DNA of 64,000 bases from Zygnema cylindricum (lineage: Eukaryota > Streptophyta > Zygnematophyceae > Zygnematales > Zygnemataceae): positions 62,001-126,000 of the forward strand of contig JBBHKE010001588.1 of the NCBI GenBank assembly GCA_037447655.1, read 5' to 3'. Shown here one piece after another: positions 36,515 to 48,131 of the stretch. Made by a program: the position numbers and the translations under genes. The first letter of the stretch is position 1. Each line of letters begins with the position of its first letter. The notes beneath the pieces were generated by a model, which was not told the DNA's origin, ran no database searches, and saw nothing but the letters and a program-made list of their open reading frames with translations.

Positions 36515-37352
36515 AGTTGTCTTTTGGAAAGCTCTCAGTCTCAGAGCAGCGCAGCAGCGCAGCAACTATACAGACAGCAGCGCAGCTGCTATACGGAAGA
36601 GCAGCGCAGCTGCTATACAACAGAGCTGCGCAGCAGCGCAGCAGCAGAGCAGCGGAGCAGCGAAGCTGCGATACTGACAGGACAAACGCAGCTGCGGTCA
36701 CTTTGGATAAGATCCGTACAGACAACGTAGCTGCTACTATCTTGGATATGATTTGGTGCAGGACACCGCTGCTGCGGGTGATATAAATGTGATCCGGTAC
36801 GGGAAAACGTAGCTGCGATTAATATGAATCTAGTCAACGGACGAGATTCATAAGAGTATCACAAATGACTTAGCCGACAAGTATTTGTACAGTAACTTAA
36901 TATAGATTCTGAGTAATATTGACTGTACAATGATAGATTGGGTTGGCACGATCAAGAACACGTAGATCTCAGTAGGTGGGTTGATTCTGGACGTACCTCT
37001 CAGGTACACTGTTATCGGCGGTAGAACACCGAAAGTATAAGACTTAGGACTTAGAACATTTTTATGGATCCAGACTTCCAAGTAGTAAAACTGCAGACAG
37101 TTTTTGGGAAACTTTTGAGTATTATATCTTGAGTGTTGTTGGGTCAATTGTGCTGAAACTTTGGGAGTTGTCAGTGTTTATGCTACTCTATATTCTGATA
37201 GAGTTTTGTGAGATTTGGATGCTTGTATAAGAATTGGTGAGCACTTAAGAACAGCTGTTTGGTAGGATTCTTGATAGCTTTTGAGGGTGTATCATGTCTA
37301 CTTCTACTACTACTGCTGCTCCTCCACCTGCACCGGTGGTTGTAGAACAACA
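36515..37352 (+). repeat. 5' LTR of B
   Basis: AGTTGTCTTTTGG (first base A where the 3' LTR has T) to GTAGAACAACA. U3 holds imperfect repeats of AGCGCAGCTGCTATAC and related GCAGC strings (36545-36675). ATATAAAT near 36780 is a possible TATA box. The gag ATG is at 37294, inside the LTR. Confidence 0.93.
36540..36680 (+). repeat. GCAGC-rich short tandem repeats in B U3
   Basis: About 140 bp of GCAGCGCAG variants, including two AGCAGCGCAGCTGCTATAC units. Repeated in the 3' LTR at 41660-41800. It has the form of reiterated promoter elements; function is inferred. Confidence 0.75.
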
Positions 37353-38709
37353 GGTTATGGGCCTGTCATTAAGAATTCCTATCTTTTCCGGGGATAAGTA
37401 TGTTTACTGGGCAGATATGGTGGAAACACATTTTGAAAATGTCAATCTTTTGGATATATTGGATGGTTCTTTGGATGAATCTGATCCGTCATGGTCTAAG
37501 AAAAATACGCAGGCTCGTTCTATTTTGAAATTTTGAATATCTGAGGACTTAGCTATGTCTCGGATAAAAATGAAAAAAGCAATTGATATCTGGAAATCTC
37601 TTAAAAGTGATTATGAAAAGGCTAATGTTCAAGAAGAACTTCTATTGGCTGGGAAAATTTGGGACTATAAGTACACAGGCGGTACAATGGCTGAATATTC
37701 TAACAAATTTCGTATTCTTGTAGATGCACATGCTTGTGCCGGTGGGGTGTTTCCTCAGTTTCAAAAGGCAGCATTGCTCATGAGGGGTCTCCCTCGTAGT
37801 ATGAAAGGAGCATCTGACATGCTCAAACAGAAAGATAAAGCTAGCTGGACTTTACAGTTAGCAATCAATATTTTATTAGAGGAGGAAGCTACATCTAACA
37901 TTCTCAATGTTGAGCAAGTAGAGGCTTTTAATTCAGATTTTGGAAAGAAAGGTCAATTTAATCAGAACCGTAATCAGTTTCCCAATTTCAGACAGTTTAA
38001 TCAGGGTGGAAATAGACAATCACACAATGCATGTTTTTATTGTAGTGAAAAAGGCCATGGATACAAATTCTGTCCTAAACTTAAACAAGCTAACGATTCC
38101 GGTTTATACAGGCCGGGATGGCAACAAAGTCAGTTTTACAAAAGCTTTACGAGGCCTACACCTCGTGGAAATGCACTGTTTTCAGCTTCTTCATCCCTCC
38201 AAGACGACACTCGAACATTTTCTGAGGAGGACGACACGGATCTATTCGCTATGGCGGCAGCAATGGAGGGCGCGAAGGACCCTGGATGGATAAAAGATAC
38301 AAGAGCGTCAGCCCACATGTGTTGGAACAAGGCCATCTTCAAAAATCTGAAAGCGACCCCGGAGAAAAATATTTATTATGCTTGTGGAATGAGTGTCCAA
38401 ACTCGTGCAATGGGTGATGTGTCCTTGCTTGTTGATGTGGATGGAAAAGCAATTGAAAGGACTCTTCACAATGTCTTATTTGTGCCTGACTTTAAGAAAA
38501 ATTTGTTTTCTACGTCGTTGGTAGAGAGTAAAGGCTTTGAGGTTAATCTGAAAAATGGTCGGCAGGTTGTTAGCAAAAATGGCAAGGTTGCGGTTCAGGT
38601 ACTAGAGATAGTAGCAAGATGTATCGCATGGATATGGCTAATACAAAAGAAAATGATGTTTTGTACTCCGGTGTTTTGCACTCAGATGAGTTGTGGCATA
38701 AAAGATTAG
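37294..38709 (+). pseudogene. B gag and protease
   Basis: Starts MSTSTTTAAPPPAPVVVEQQ inside the LTR and reads through the PBS as QVMG. Gag follows. One in-frame TGA lies at 37534-37536, and the frame resumes at EDLAMSRIKMKKA. Zinc knuckle CFYCSEKGHGYKFC is at about 38032-38073. The protease region reads WIKDTRASAHMCW where DSGAS is expected: Gly is replaced by Arg and the context altered, so the protease would be inactive. A frameshift near 38600 shifts the rest to the next frame. Confidence 0.9.
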
Positions 38710-41539
38710 GCCATGTAAACTATGATAGTTTGAAGAAAATGGTCGTTGCTGGAAAAATAGAGGGTGTATCACTCACAGATGGGCCGGTCAAAACTTGCGA
38801 TGGTTGCGCTTTAGGCAAAATCCACAGATTGCCATTTCCTAAGGAGTCTGAGCATCGGTCGACCAAACTTTTACAGCAAATTCATTCGGATGTCTTTGGT
38901 CCGGCGAAGGTTCCTTCTGCCGGAGGGATGAAATATATGGTCACCTTCACAGATGATTTCTCCAGGTTTACAAAAGTTTACTTCATGAAGGAGAAGAGTG
39001 AAGTGTTTGGTCACTTCAAACACTATAAAGCATGGGCTGAAAAACTTCATAATACATCTATTTTACAGCTCAGATCGGACAATGGTGGTGAATATACATC
39101 GAAAGAATTTGAAACATTTTTACTCGAGGAAGGCATTAGTCATCTATTGACTGTTCCATATTCACCGGAACAAAATGGGGTGTCGGAAAGGCTAAATAGA
39201 ACTCTCACGGAAAGCTCTAGATCTATGATCGCAGATAAAAATGTGGATCCGAAATTCTGGGCTGAGGCTCTAAATTGTGCAGTTTATATTAAAAATAGGA
39301 TAGGATCAAGATCGGTAGACACAACTCCTTACGAAATCTGGACAGGTAGCAAACCAGATGTTAGCCATTTCAAGGTCTTTGGTAGTCAATGCTTTATATT
39401 GGATACGTCTACAAATACATGGAAAATGGAACCAAAGGGATTACCGGGTATTTTGTTAGGATATGATGATCACTCGAAAGGTTATAGAGTCTTTGTGTTT
39501 GAAAGGCAGAAAATAGTTGTAGCTAGAAACATCATTGTTAAAGATGAACTAGCCTCCATAGATTTATTTCAATTGACAGACCAGCAAAAGCAACAAAAAG
39601 TACAGGAATATGTCATCTTAGATTGCATGCAGGAAATTGTCCCGCAGATTCAACACACTCCGGTTATAACTCCGGCGTCAGACTCTCTCCCACTTCTTTA
39701 CCAACATCGGGTCCGGACGGACGAAGAGCAGTCAGTACACACGGAACGAAACCAGCGCAATCAGCAAGACACGAATCGCAACCAGCGCAATCACGAAAAC
39801 ACGGATCGCAACCAGCGCAATCAGCAAGACACGGATCGCAACCAGCGCAATCAGCGCAATGCGCGGGATCCGACGATCTCAGCCTCAAAATTTCCGGGGG
39901 GGAGAAGATCAAGCAGCCGCCTGCAAGCAACCTCTCACTGTGCCTACTCGGCAGTCTCAGGGGAGCCCTTGACCATCCAAGAGGCTTTCTCATCACCAGA
40001 GCGGAATCACTGGATTGAGGCGGCAAACGACGAAATGAAGTCGATCATGGAGGCTCAAACATGGGAGCTCGTGGACCTTCCTCCAGACCGAAAAGCGATT
40101 GGCAGCAAATGGGTATTCAAGGTGAAGTTAAATCCCGATAACACCATTGAACGCTATAAGGCCAGACTTGTGGCGAAGGGGTACAATCAAAAGGAAGGAA
40201 TCGATTTTGAAGAAAAATTTCTCCGGTTGTAAGATTTCCAACAGTTAGGATTTTGCTGTCCCTAGCTGCTATAGAAGATATGGAAATTCATCAGATGGAT
40301 GTAAAAACGGCCTTTTTGCATGGAGAACTAGAAGAGACCATTTACATGCAGCAGCCTGAAAAGTATGTAGAACCAGGAAAAGAGCACTTAGTATGCAAGT
40401 TGCTAAAATCTTTGTACGGCCTGAAACAGGCCCCGAGACAGTGGAATATAAAGCTTGATGAATTCTTGACTAGTCTAGGATTTCAAAGGATAAGTTCTGA
40501 TCACTCTGTCTACGTTCTAAAGGGTGAAAATAGGATAGTGTATATAGCGGTATATGTAGATGATTTGCTATTTATTAGCAAATCAATGGCTGAAATTAGC
40601 AAAATCAAAACTGCCCTTAACTCACGATCGAGATGAAAGACCTTGGTGAGGCAAAGTATATTATGAGAATCTAGGTAGAGAGGGACAGAAATAAGAAAGT
40701 AATAAAATTAACTCAAAAAGAGGCTATTGGAAACATGTTAGATGAGTACGGAATGCGGGGGGCAAAAGGGTGTATTAACTCCAATGGAGTTTCGGCAGAA
40801 GTTAGAGGGAGAAGAGACAGAACCAGGTGTTATTGTTAGCGAGTATTTAGAACCAGGGGAGAATGATCCTATGGCAATAATACCTTATAGACAAATAGTG
40901 GGAAGCTTAATATACTTCATGAACTGTACCCGTCCTGACATTGCTGCAGCAGTCGGGGTACTGAGTAGGAGTCCAGAAAATCCGAGAAAATCTGATCTGG
41001 ATGCAGCAAAGAGAGTCTTAAGATATTTGGCAGGAACTAAAGATCTCAAACTCACTCTAGGCGGAGGAGAAGTCAAGCTGCAAACATGGAGTGATGCAAG
41101 CTATGGCGACATGCCAAGCCGGAAATCTACCACGGGATTCGTTCTACAAATTGGGAACGGTACTTGCTGCTGGAGCAGCAAACTTCAAAAGGTGACAGCA
41201 CAATCGACAATGGAGTCGGAATATATGGCAGCAAGCTCGGCCCTCAAAGAACTCTTATGGGTAAAATCCATGTTACAAGAACTAGGATACATGCAAGTTG
41301 GTCCACAGGTGATCTGGTGTGATAACCAGGTTGCCATTGCCATTGCTTCTAACCCGAGTCATCACTTCAAAAGCAAGCACATGGATGTACGATTACACTT
41401 AATAAGAGAAAAAGTGTTCTCTAGAGTGATTAAATTATGTTACTTACCAGATGCAAAAATGATTGCTGATATGCTCACTAAAGCTCTTCCTGCTCCTAAG
41501 CTGAAGTATTGTAGGGAAGCAGTGGGATTAAGTGAATAG
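38619..41539 (+). pseudogene. B integrase, reverse transcriptase and RNase H
   Basis: Pre-integrase LWHKRLGHVNYDSLKKM..CDGCALGK starts near 38690. Integrase LRSDNGGEYTSKEF is near 39070. A repeat-rich linker of NQRNQQDT units lies at 39750-39870. The reverse transcriptase has YVDD at 40553-40564. The RNase H (40950-41536) has WSDASYGD, STMESEY, CDNQVAIAI and KHMDVR and ends at LSE. Frameshifts lie near 40225, 40636 and 40765. C carries the same domain order. Confidence 0.92.
39753..39861 (+). repeat. In-frame NQRNQ repeats in B linker
   Basis: About four copies of a 27-30 bp unit, AACCAGCGCAATCAGCAAGACACG and variants, encoding NQRNQQDTxR. They lie in the variable linker between integrase and reverse transcriptase and are not present in C. 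Confidence 0.8.
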
Positions 41540-41634
41540 TTGAATTGCTGCACTGCTATATTGCTATGCTGCGATACTGCGCTAGTTTATCACCGCAGCT
41601 ACGCTGGTATACTGAGTCTAAAGCTTTAGGGGAG

Positions 41635-42472
41635 TGTTGTCTTTTGGAAAGCTCTCAGTCTCAGAGCAGCGCAGCAGCGCAGCAACTATACAGACAGCAG
41701 CGCAGCTGCTATACGGAAGAGCAGCGCAGCTGCTATACAGCAGAGCTGCGCAGCAGCGCAGCAGCAGAGCAGTGGAGCAGCGAAGCTGCGATACTGACAG
41801 GACAAACGCAGCTGCGGTCACTTTGGATAAGATCCGTACAGACAACGCAACTGCTACTATCTTCGATATGATTTGGTGCAGGACACCGCAGCCGCGGGTG
41901 ATATAAATGTGATCCGGTACGGGACAACGCAGCTGCGATTAATATGAATCTAGTCAACGGACGAGATTCATAAGAGTATCACAAGTGACTTAGCCGACAA
42001 GTATTTGTACAGTAACTTAATATTGATTCTGAGTAATATTGACTGTACAATGATAGATTGGGTTGGCACGATCAAGAACACGTAGATCTCAGTAGGTGGG
42101 TTGATTCTGGACGTACCTCTCAGGTACACTGTTATCGGCGGTAGAACACCGAAAGTATAAGACTTAGGACTTAGAACATTTTTATGGATCCAGACTTCCA
42201 AGTAGTAAAACTGCAGACAGTTTTTGGGAAACTTCTGAGTATTATATCTTGAGTGTTGTTGGGTCAATTGTGCTGAAACTTTGGGAGTTGTCAGTGTTTA
42301 TGCTACTCTATATTCTGATAGAGTTTTGTGAGATTTGGATGCTTGTATAAGAATTGGTGAGCACTTAAGAACAGCTGTTTGGTAGGATTCTTGATAGCTT
42401 CTGAGGGTGTATCATGTCTACTTCTACTACTACTGCTGCTCCTCCACCTGCACCGGTGGTTGTAGAACAACA
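41635..42472 (+). repeat. 3' LTR of B
   Basis: 838 bp, TGTTGTCTTTTGG to GTAGAACAACA, followed by GTCCC. Its terminal ATG would read out into the flanking C LTR. Confidence 0.93.
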
Positions 42473-42477
42473 GTCCC

Positions 42478-42844
42478 ACGTGAATCGCGCTTGTGGTCCC
42501 ACGTGAATCGCGTCCGTTGGAATGAATTCGATTGACGATGGTACTGTCGAGATGTACAATATGTTTCCGGAATACTCGGGACAGATCCTGTTCGTCCGAT
42601 CATGTGAATCGCATAGTCAACTTTTTGACGCGTATGGATGATTGTCGACGCTACTACAAAAACTTGCATACGTTATTTCGCCGACACGTGTCCCTGCAAA
42701 AGTACGATACAGTACAATACACTCTACTGTACCTTTTGCTACTGTAACACTAATTAAAGTAAGTCTTATAGTAGACTACTAGAAAAAATATCCTAAGTTA
42801 TTTTTACCCCTATTGACTAAAATAAAGATTTATAAATTACAACA
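42478..42844 (-). repeat. 3' LTR of C, inner segment
   Basis: Continues the C LTR after B and its target duplication, and ends TTACAACA at 42844 against the minus-strand purine tract (CGGGAGTG). Confidence 0.9.
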
Positions 42845-42867
42845 CTCCCGTAAATCTTTAGACTCAG

Positions 42868-44112
42868 TTACTCACTTAGTCTAATAGCATCTCTGCAAAA
42901 TTGTAACTTAGGAGCAGGAAGGGCTTTTGTTAACATGTCAGCCACCATCTTCTCATCTGGTAAATAACACAATTTAACGACTTTTGCAAGTACTTTTTCT
43001 CTAACAAAATGTAGTCTAACATCCATGTGTTTGCTCTTAACGTGATGGCTGGGGTTAGAGGCAATAGCTATGACAGCTTGGTTGTCACACCAGATAGCTT
43101 GAGGGCCAATTTGCATATACCCAAGTTCTTGTAAAATGGACTTGACCCATAGGAGCTCCTTGAGGGCGGAAGCTACTGCCATATATTCTGACTCCATTGT
43201 GGATTGAGCTGTAACCTTTTGTAATTTGCTACTCCAGCAGCAAGTTCCGTCTCCAATCTTCAGAATGAAGCCGGTTGTAGATTTCCGGCTTGGCATGTCC
43301 CCATAGCTAGCATCGCTCCACGTCTGGATTTTCACCTCTCCTACTGCGAGAACAAGCTTGAGATTTCGAGTACCTGCAAGATATCTCAACACTCTTTTTG
43401 CTGCTTCCCAGTCTGCCCTTTTAGGATTCTGCAGACTTCTACTCAAGACTCCCACAGCTGCTGTAATGTCGGGTCTCGTACAATTTATAAAATATATAAG
43501 ACTTCCAACTACTTGTCTATATGGGTTTGAAGCCATAAACTCTTCCTCCCCTGTCTCTAAACTCTCACCGACAAATATGCATGAATCTGTATCCATTCCT
43601 TCTAATTTCTGCCTGAATTCCATGGGAGTTACGGATCCTTTCACATCTTTCATTTCAAATCTTTCTAGCATATTACCTATTGCTTCTTTCTGAGTCAACA
43701 TAATCAGCCTCTTGTTTCTGTCTCTTTCTACCTGTATTCCTAAAATGTATTTGGCCTCACCGAGGTCCTTCATCTCAAACCTAGACCTTAAAGCCGCTTT
43801 AATGCGGTTTATTTCATCCATTGACTTACTTATTAATAATAAGTCATCCACATATACAGCAATGTAAAGTATCCCATCCTCCCCTTGTAAGACATATACA
43901 GAATGATCAGGGCTAATTCTCTTAAATCCCAGCCCAATCAAAAACTCATCTAGCTTCAAATTCCACTGACGCGGGGCTTGTTTTAGCCCATACAAAGATT
44001 TCATCAATTTACACACTAATTCTTCTTTTCTTTTTTCAACGTACATTTCAGGTTGTTTCATATAAATGGTTTCTTCTAACTCTCCATGCAAGAAAGCAGT
44101 TTTAACATCCAT
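42868..44112 (-). pseudogene. C reverse transcriptase C-terminal part and RNase H
   Basis: One long open frame of 414 codons. It starts at MDVKTAFLHGELEETIYM and includes KSLYGLKQAPRQWN and catalytic YVDD (43843-43854). The RNase H follows with WSDASYGD, STMESEY, CDNQAVIAI and KHMDVR, ending at RLSE. This segment looks undamaged, but it is separated from upstream reverse transcriptase by a frameshift near 44100. Confidence 0.92.
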
Positions 44113-44750
44113 CTGTTGTATTTCTCTATAGCAGCTAGACTTAGCAAAATTCTGACAGTGGGAAATCTGACAACAGGAGAGAAGGTTTCCTCAAAGTCCA
44201 TACCTTCTTTTTGATTATTCCCCTTGGCTACTAGTCTCGCCTTATATCTTTCGATTGTGTTGTCCGGGTTCAGCTTCACCTTGAATACCCATTTGCTGCC
44301 GATGGCTTTTCTGCCCGGAGGAAGATCCACTAGCTCCCATGTCTGTGCCTCCATAATAGACTTCATTTCATCGTTTGCCGCCTCGATCCACTGATTTCTC
44401 TCAGGTGATGAGAAGGCCTCCTGGATCGTTAGAGGCTCCTCTGTAGCTGCAGAAAAAGCAAAGTGAGAGCTTGATTGCAGACGGCTGCTAGATCTCTTTC
44501 CCCCCGGAAAATCTGAGGCTGAGATCGTCGGCAACCTCTGATTTTTCTGTTTTGGTTGAACCGTAACTTGATCTTGTACAGAGTCTGTAGTAGTTCCTTC
44601 CACTCGAGGGGTATCTTGTTGCGATGCATCTTGTAAAGGCACCAGAGGAACTGGAGAAAGAGGTGTCGCACTTGCCGGTGGAAAGTAGACTCGCTGAGTA
44701 TGGTGAAAAATGACATATTCTTGCTTTTCCTTCGCCGGTTGATCTGGCAC
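44076..44750 (-). pseudogene. C linker and reverse transcriptase N-terminal part
   Basis: A 224-codon frame: Pro/Ser/Thr-rich linker, SASDFPGGKRSSSRLQ, then WVFKVKLNPDNTIERYKARL and FEETFSPVVRFPTVRI. It ends with a frameshift just before MDVKTAF. Confidence 0.9.
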
Positions 44751-44812
44751 TTTAAAATGGTCAACCGAATCGTGTTCATCTTTAAATGGATATTCCTAGA
44801 AATAATTACTTT

Positions 44813-46717
44813 CTATTTCTCAAATACAAAAACCCTATATCCTTTTGCAATATCATCATACCCCATAAAAATTCCTGGTAAGCCCTTAGGTTCCATTTTC
44901 CATCTATCCTGTGAAGTATCTAGAATAAAACACTTGCTGCCAAAGATTTTAAAGTGGCTAACATCAGGTTTCTTTCCTGTCCAAAGCTCATAAGGTGTGG
45001 TGCTAACAGATCTAGAAGCAATTCTATTCTTAATATAAACAGCACAGTTTAGTGCTTCAGCCCAGAATTTCAAATCTAGCCCTTTATCTGCAAGCATGGA
45101 CCGAGCACTCGCTGTCACTGTTCTATTTAATCTTTCAGAAACACCATTCTTTTCTGGTGTGTAAGCAACAGTAAGATTGTGACTAATACCTTCTTGAATG
45201 AGGAATTCTTCGAATTCCTTTGATGTGTATTCTCCCCCATTGTCCGATCTCAACGCCAAGATTGGAACTCCATGAAGCTTTTCCGCCCACGCTTTGTAAT
45301 GTTTGAAGTGAGTGAACACTTCACTCTTATGTTGCATGAAGTAGACTTTAGTGTACCTGGAGTAGTCATCTGTGAATGTAACCATATAGTGGACGCCTCC
45401 AGCTGAAGCCACTTGAGAGGGACCGAGAACATCAGAGTGTATTAGTTGTAGAACTTTCTCCGATGTGTTGTCCGTTTCTTGTGGAAGTGGCAATTTGTGA
45501 ATCTTGCCAAGTGAGCAACCATCACATGATTGTATAGGATGAGAACTGAGAGAAACTCCCTCGACTTTTCTCAAATTCACCATTTTCTTAAGACTATCAT
45601 AGTTCATATGTCCTAATCTTTTATGCCACAACTCATTGTCAGATTGTACACTGGAGTAGAGAACATCATTTTCTTTATATTCCGCCATGTCCATCTGGTA
45701 CATTTTGCTAGCATCTCTAGTCCCTGTTACCGCTACTTTCCCTTTCTTGCTAACAACCTGTCTTCCTCCTTTCAGAACAACCTCAAAGCCTTTGCTCTCC
45801 ACTAATGATGTAGAAAATAGATTTTTCTTAAAGTCTGGTACATACAAAACATTGTGAAGGGTTCTCTCTACCGATTTCCCCCCCACATCTACCATCAAAG
45901 ATACATCACCCTGAGCTGAGGTTTGAACACTCATGCCACAAGCATAGTAGATACTCCTTGAAGATGTTTGCTGCAGATTCGTAAAAGCCGCCTTGTTCCA
46001 ACACATATGGGCAGACGCTCGCGAGTCCATGATCCATCCTGCATCCTTTGGACCCTCCATGGCAGCAGCCATAGCAAATAACTCCGCCTCCTCTTGCTCA
46101 TTGAAGCTTAGTGACTCATCTGCATTAGTTGCAAAAGCTGAAAAGAGAGCATTTCCACGTGAAGGATTTCCAGAAAAACCTCTGTGATATTGGCTCTGTT
46201 GCCAACCTGGCCTGTATAAACCTGTCTCATTAGCCTTTTTCAATTTAGGACAGTACCTGTATCCGTGACCCTTCTCAGAACAATAGAAACAAGTAGTAGT
46301 AGATGGCCTATTCTGCCTCTGATTAAACTGATTCTGATTCTGGTTAAACTGATTCCTATTCTGATTGAACTGAATTCTTTTGTCAAAGTCTGTTGCAAAT
46401 GCTTCAACTTTTCCTTCTCCCTCAAGGAGTTTATTATTTGTTTCTTCCTCCAATATAAGATTATATGCTAACTGAAATGACCAGCTAGCTTTATTATGAC
46501 TTTTTAATTGATTAGACACACCCTTCATGCTACTAGGGAGACCTCTAATAAGCAAAGATGCCTGTTGAAACTCAAGAAATGACCCCCCAGCAGAAGAGTG
46601 AGCATCAATGAGCGCACGAAAATTGTCACAATACTCTACCATAGATCCCCCCCGTGTATTTGTATCCCCAAATTTTTCCAGCAACCAAAAGCTCCTCTTG
46701 AACATTCGCTTTCTCAA
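44813..46717 (-). pseudogene. C gag C-terminal part, protease and integrase
   Basis: A 634-codon frame. Gag block DNFRALIDAHSSAGG is followed by a QNRNQFNQNQ stretch and zinc knuckle CFYCSEKGHGYRYC (near 46290). The protease site reads WIMDSRASAHMCW (Gly of DSG replaced by Arg, as in B). The pre-integrase LWHKRLGHMNYDSLKKM block and integrase SDNGGEYTSKEF follow. B and C share the DxRAS change, so it may be ancestral to this lineage rather than a private lesion. Confidence 0.9.
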
Positions 46718-46744
46718 AAGCGGATTTCAGAGACGTCCAAATCT

Positions 46745-47036
46745 CCCTCGCCTTCTTCATTTTCAGTCGAGACATGACCAAATTTTATGAAATACAAAGG
46801 ATTAGATTGTTCCTTGCCATTGAATTCTTCTTCGCCCAAGTTGGATCTGTTTCATCAAGGGAGCCATCCAAGACCCCCAATAAATCAGCAGTTTCAAACG
46901 ACGATTAAACCATCGCCGCCCAGTAAGCATACTTTTGGCCATTGAAGATAGGAATCCTTGATGAAAGGCCCATAACTTGTTGTTCTACAACCACCGTTGC
47001 AGGCGGTGAACCAGCAGTAGTAGTGGAAGTAGACAT
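46745..47036 (-). pseudogene. C gag N-terminal part
   Basis: Starts at an ATG (47036-47034) inside the LTR: MSTSTTTAGSPPATVVVEQQ, then VMGLSSRIPIFNG across the PBS. In-frame stops follow, including a TAA shortly before MSRLKMKKA. Confidence 0.85.
46967..46977 (-). promoter_or_regulatory. C primer binding site
   Basis: On minus AGTTATGGGCC directly follows the LTR end ACAACA. Same anticodon-arm type as the other elements. Confidence 0.8.
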
Positions 47037-48014
47037 GAAAAACAGCAGAAACTATCAAAGTACCTACTCAATAGCCAACTTAGATCTGACACAAAATATA
47101 ACTCAGAAAGCCAATATGCTTCAAATTTGCCACAGTGATACACAATACAGCAAACTGACAATTCCCAAAATTGCAGCCAAAATGACCAAGTAAACCATAA
47201 GATATGATGTCTAGAAGCTTCCCAAAAACTGCCCTTAGAAAACCATATTCCCAAAACTGGATACTACAAAATTATCTAAGTTCTAAGTTATATACTCACA
47301 TTGTGTATCTACTGATCTACACTAATTCGGGTAACCGTTACTACGGTTATTATCCTGACTAACGACAAAGCATCCAACCTGTACTTTACTGTACTTTAAA
47401 AACCTAATTACTATTTCTAAAACCTGATTAACGGAACACTATTTTTTATCACACTAAACTACAAACTAATGTTACTCAGATATTTACAGAAATTGAACCG
47501 TACAAAAAACGTTCTAACCGTACAAAAAAACGTTCCAAATGCTTAGTCAATAGTGACCGGTAAAGTCCAGCCCAATGTGGTCATGTAGTACGAAGCACCT
47601 GAGTGCTTCGTCACTTGTGGTCCCACGCGAATCACGCTTGTGGTCCCTCGTGAATCGCGCTTGTGGTCCCACGTGGATCGCGTCCGCTGGAACGAATTCG
47701 ATCGACGATGGTACTGTCGAGATGTACCATATGTTTCCGGAATACTCGGGACAGATCCTGTTCGTTCGATCATGTGAATCGCATCGTCAACTTTTTGACG
47801 CGTATGGATGATTGTCGACGCTACTCCAAAAACCTGCATACGTTATTTCGCCGACACGTGTCCCTGCAAAAGTACGATACAGTACAATACACTCTACTGT
47901 ACCTCTTGCTACTGTAACACTAATTAAAGTAAGTCTTATAGTAGACTACTAGAAAAAATATCCTAAGTTATTTTTACCCCTATTGACTGAAATAAAGATT
48001 TATAAATTACAACA
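46978..48014 (-). repeat. 5' LTR of C
   Basis: 1,037 bp. Holds three 23-bp units (47612-47634, 47635-47657, 47658-47680: CGCTTGTGGTCCC..GTGAATCG). The left LTR has two units, which explains nearly all of its shorter length. The 9-bp hairpin ACGAAGCAC/GTGCTTCGT lies just before the units. Confidence 0.92.
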
Positions 48015-48019
48015 CTTAG

Positions 48020-48131
48020 CTTATTCTTTCTTTTTGTTTTGTACCAATTTTTCAATCATTAATTAAAATAGAGCATTCTGTCTATTCCCATTCTCTCCAC
48101 TTTAGTTTCTACTATGGCTTCACTTGTAATA
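48020..48131 (+). repeat. 3' LTR of D, second part
   Basis: Resumes D after CTTAG: CTTATTCTTTCTTTTTGTTTTG matches 30065 onward, ending near GGCTTCACTTGTAATA. Confidence 0.85.

Larger units (their letters stand above)
36515..42472 (+). mobile_element. Copia element B, nested in the LTR of C
   Basis: A 5,958-bp plus element: two 838-bp LTRs, PBS GGTTATGGGCC, gag-pol, and a purine tract ending AGGGGAG before the 3' LTR. Target duplication GTCCC. The LTRs differ by about 15 bases by eye, so it is fairly recent. The polyprotein has one in-frame stop and several frameshifts. Confidence 0.94.
35869..48014 (-). mobile_element. Copia element C (minus), inserted in D, interrupted by B
   Basis: Complete-length minus element. 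Right (5') LTR is 46978-48014 and gag-pol spans 47036-42868. Left (3') LTR is 35869-36514 plus 42478-42844, interrupted by B. Target duplication CTTAG is at 35864-35868 and 48015-48019. PBS and purine tract are present. The polyprotein is closely related to B but the LTR is different except near the gag start. Broken by stops and frameshifts. Confidence 0.93.
29742..48131 (+). mobile_element. Copia element D, host of the nested stack
   Basis: An old plus-strand Copia of a different family. 5' LTR is 29742-30181, the primer binding site follows, gag-pol lies at 31532-35550, and the 3' LTR starts at 35562. That LTR is interrupted by element C at 35869 and resumes at 48020. A solo E-type LTR sits just inside the 5' end. 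Flanking 5-mers AAGAA and AGGAG agree at only three positions, so the target duplication is not convincing and the LTR ends may be off by a few bases. Confidence 0.85.

Noticed and set aside
36465-36837. Cys/Ala-rich frames over the GCAGC repeats
   Set aside because: They lie wholly inside the U3 of the B LTR and recur in the 3' LTR at 41545-41957, so they are repeat shadows.
36479-47680. Short repeats with spacing reminiscent of a CRISPR array (23-bp units in C LTR)
   Set aside because: Directly adjacent units without spacers, in a eukaryotic LTR.
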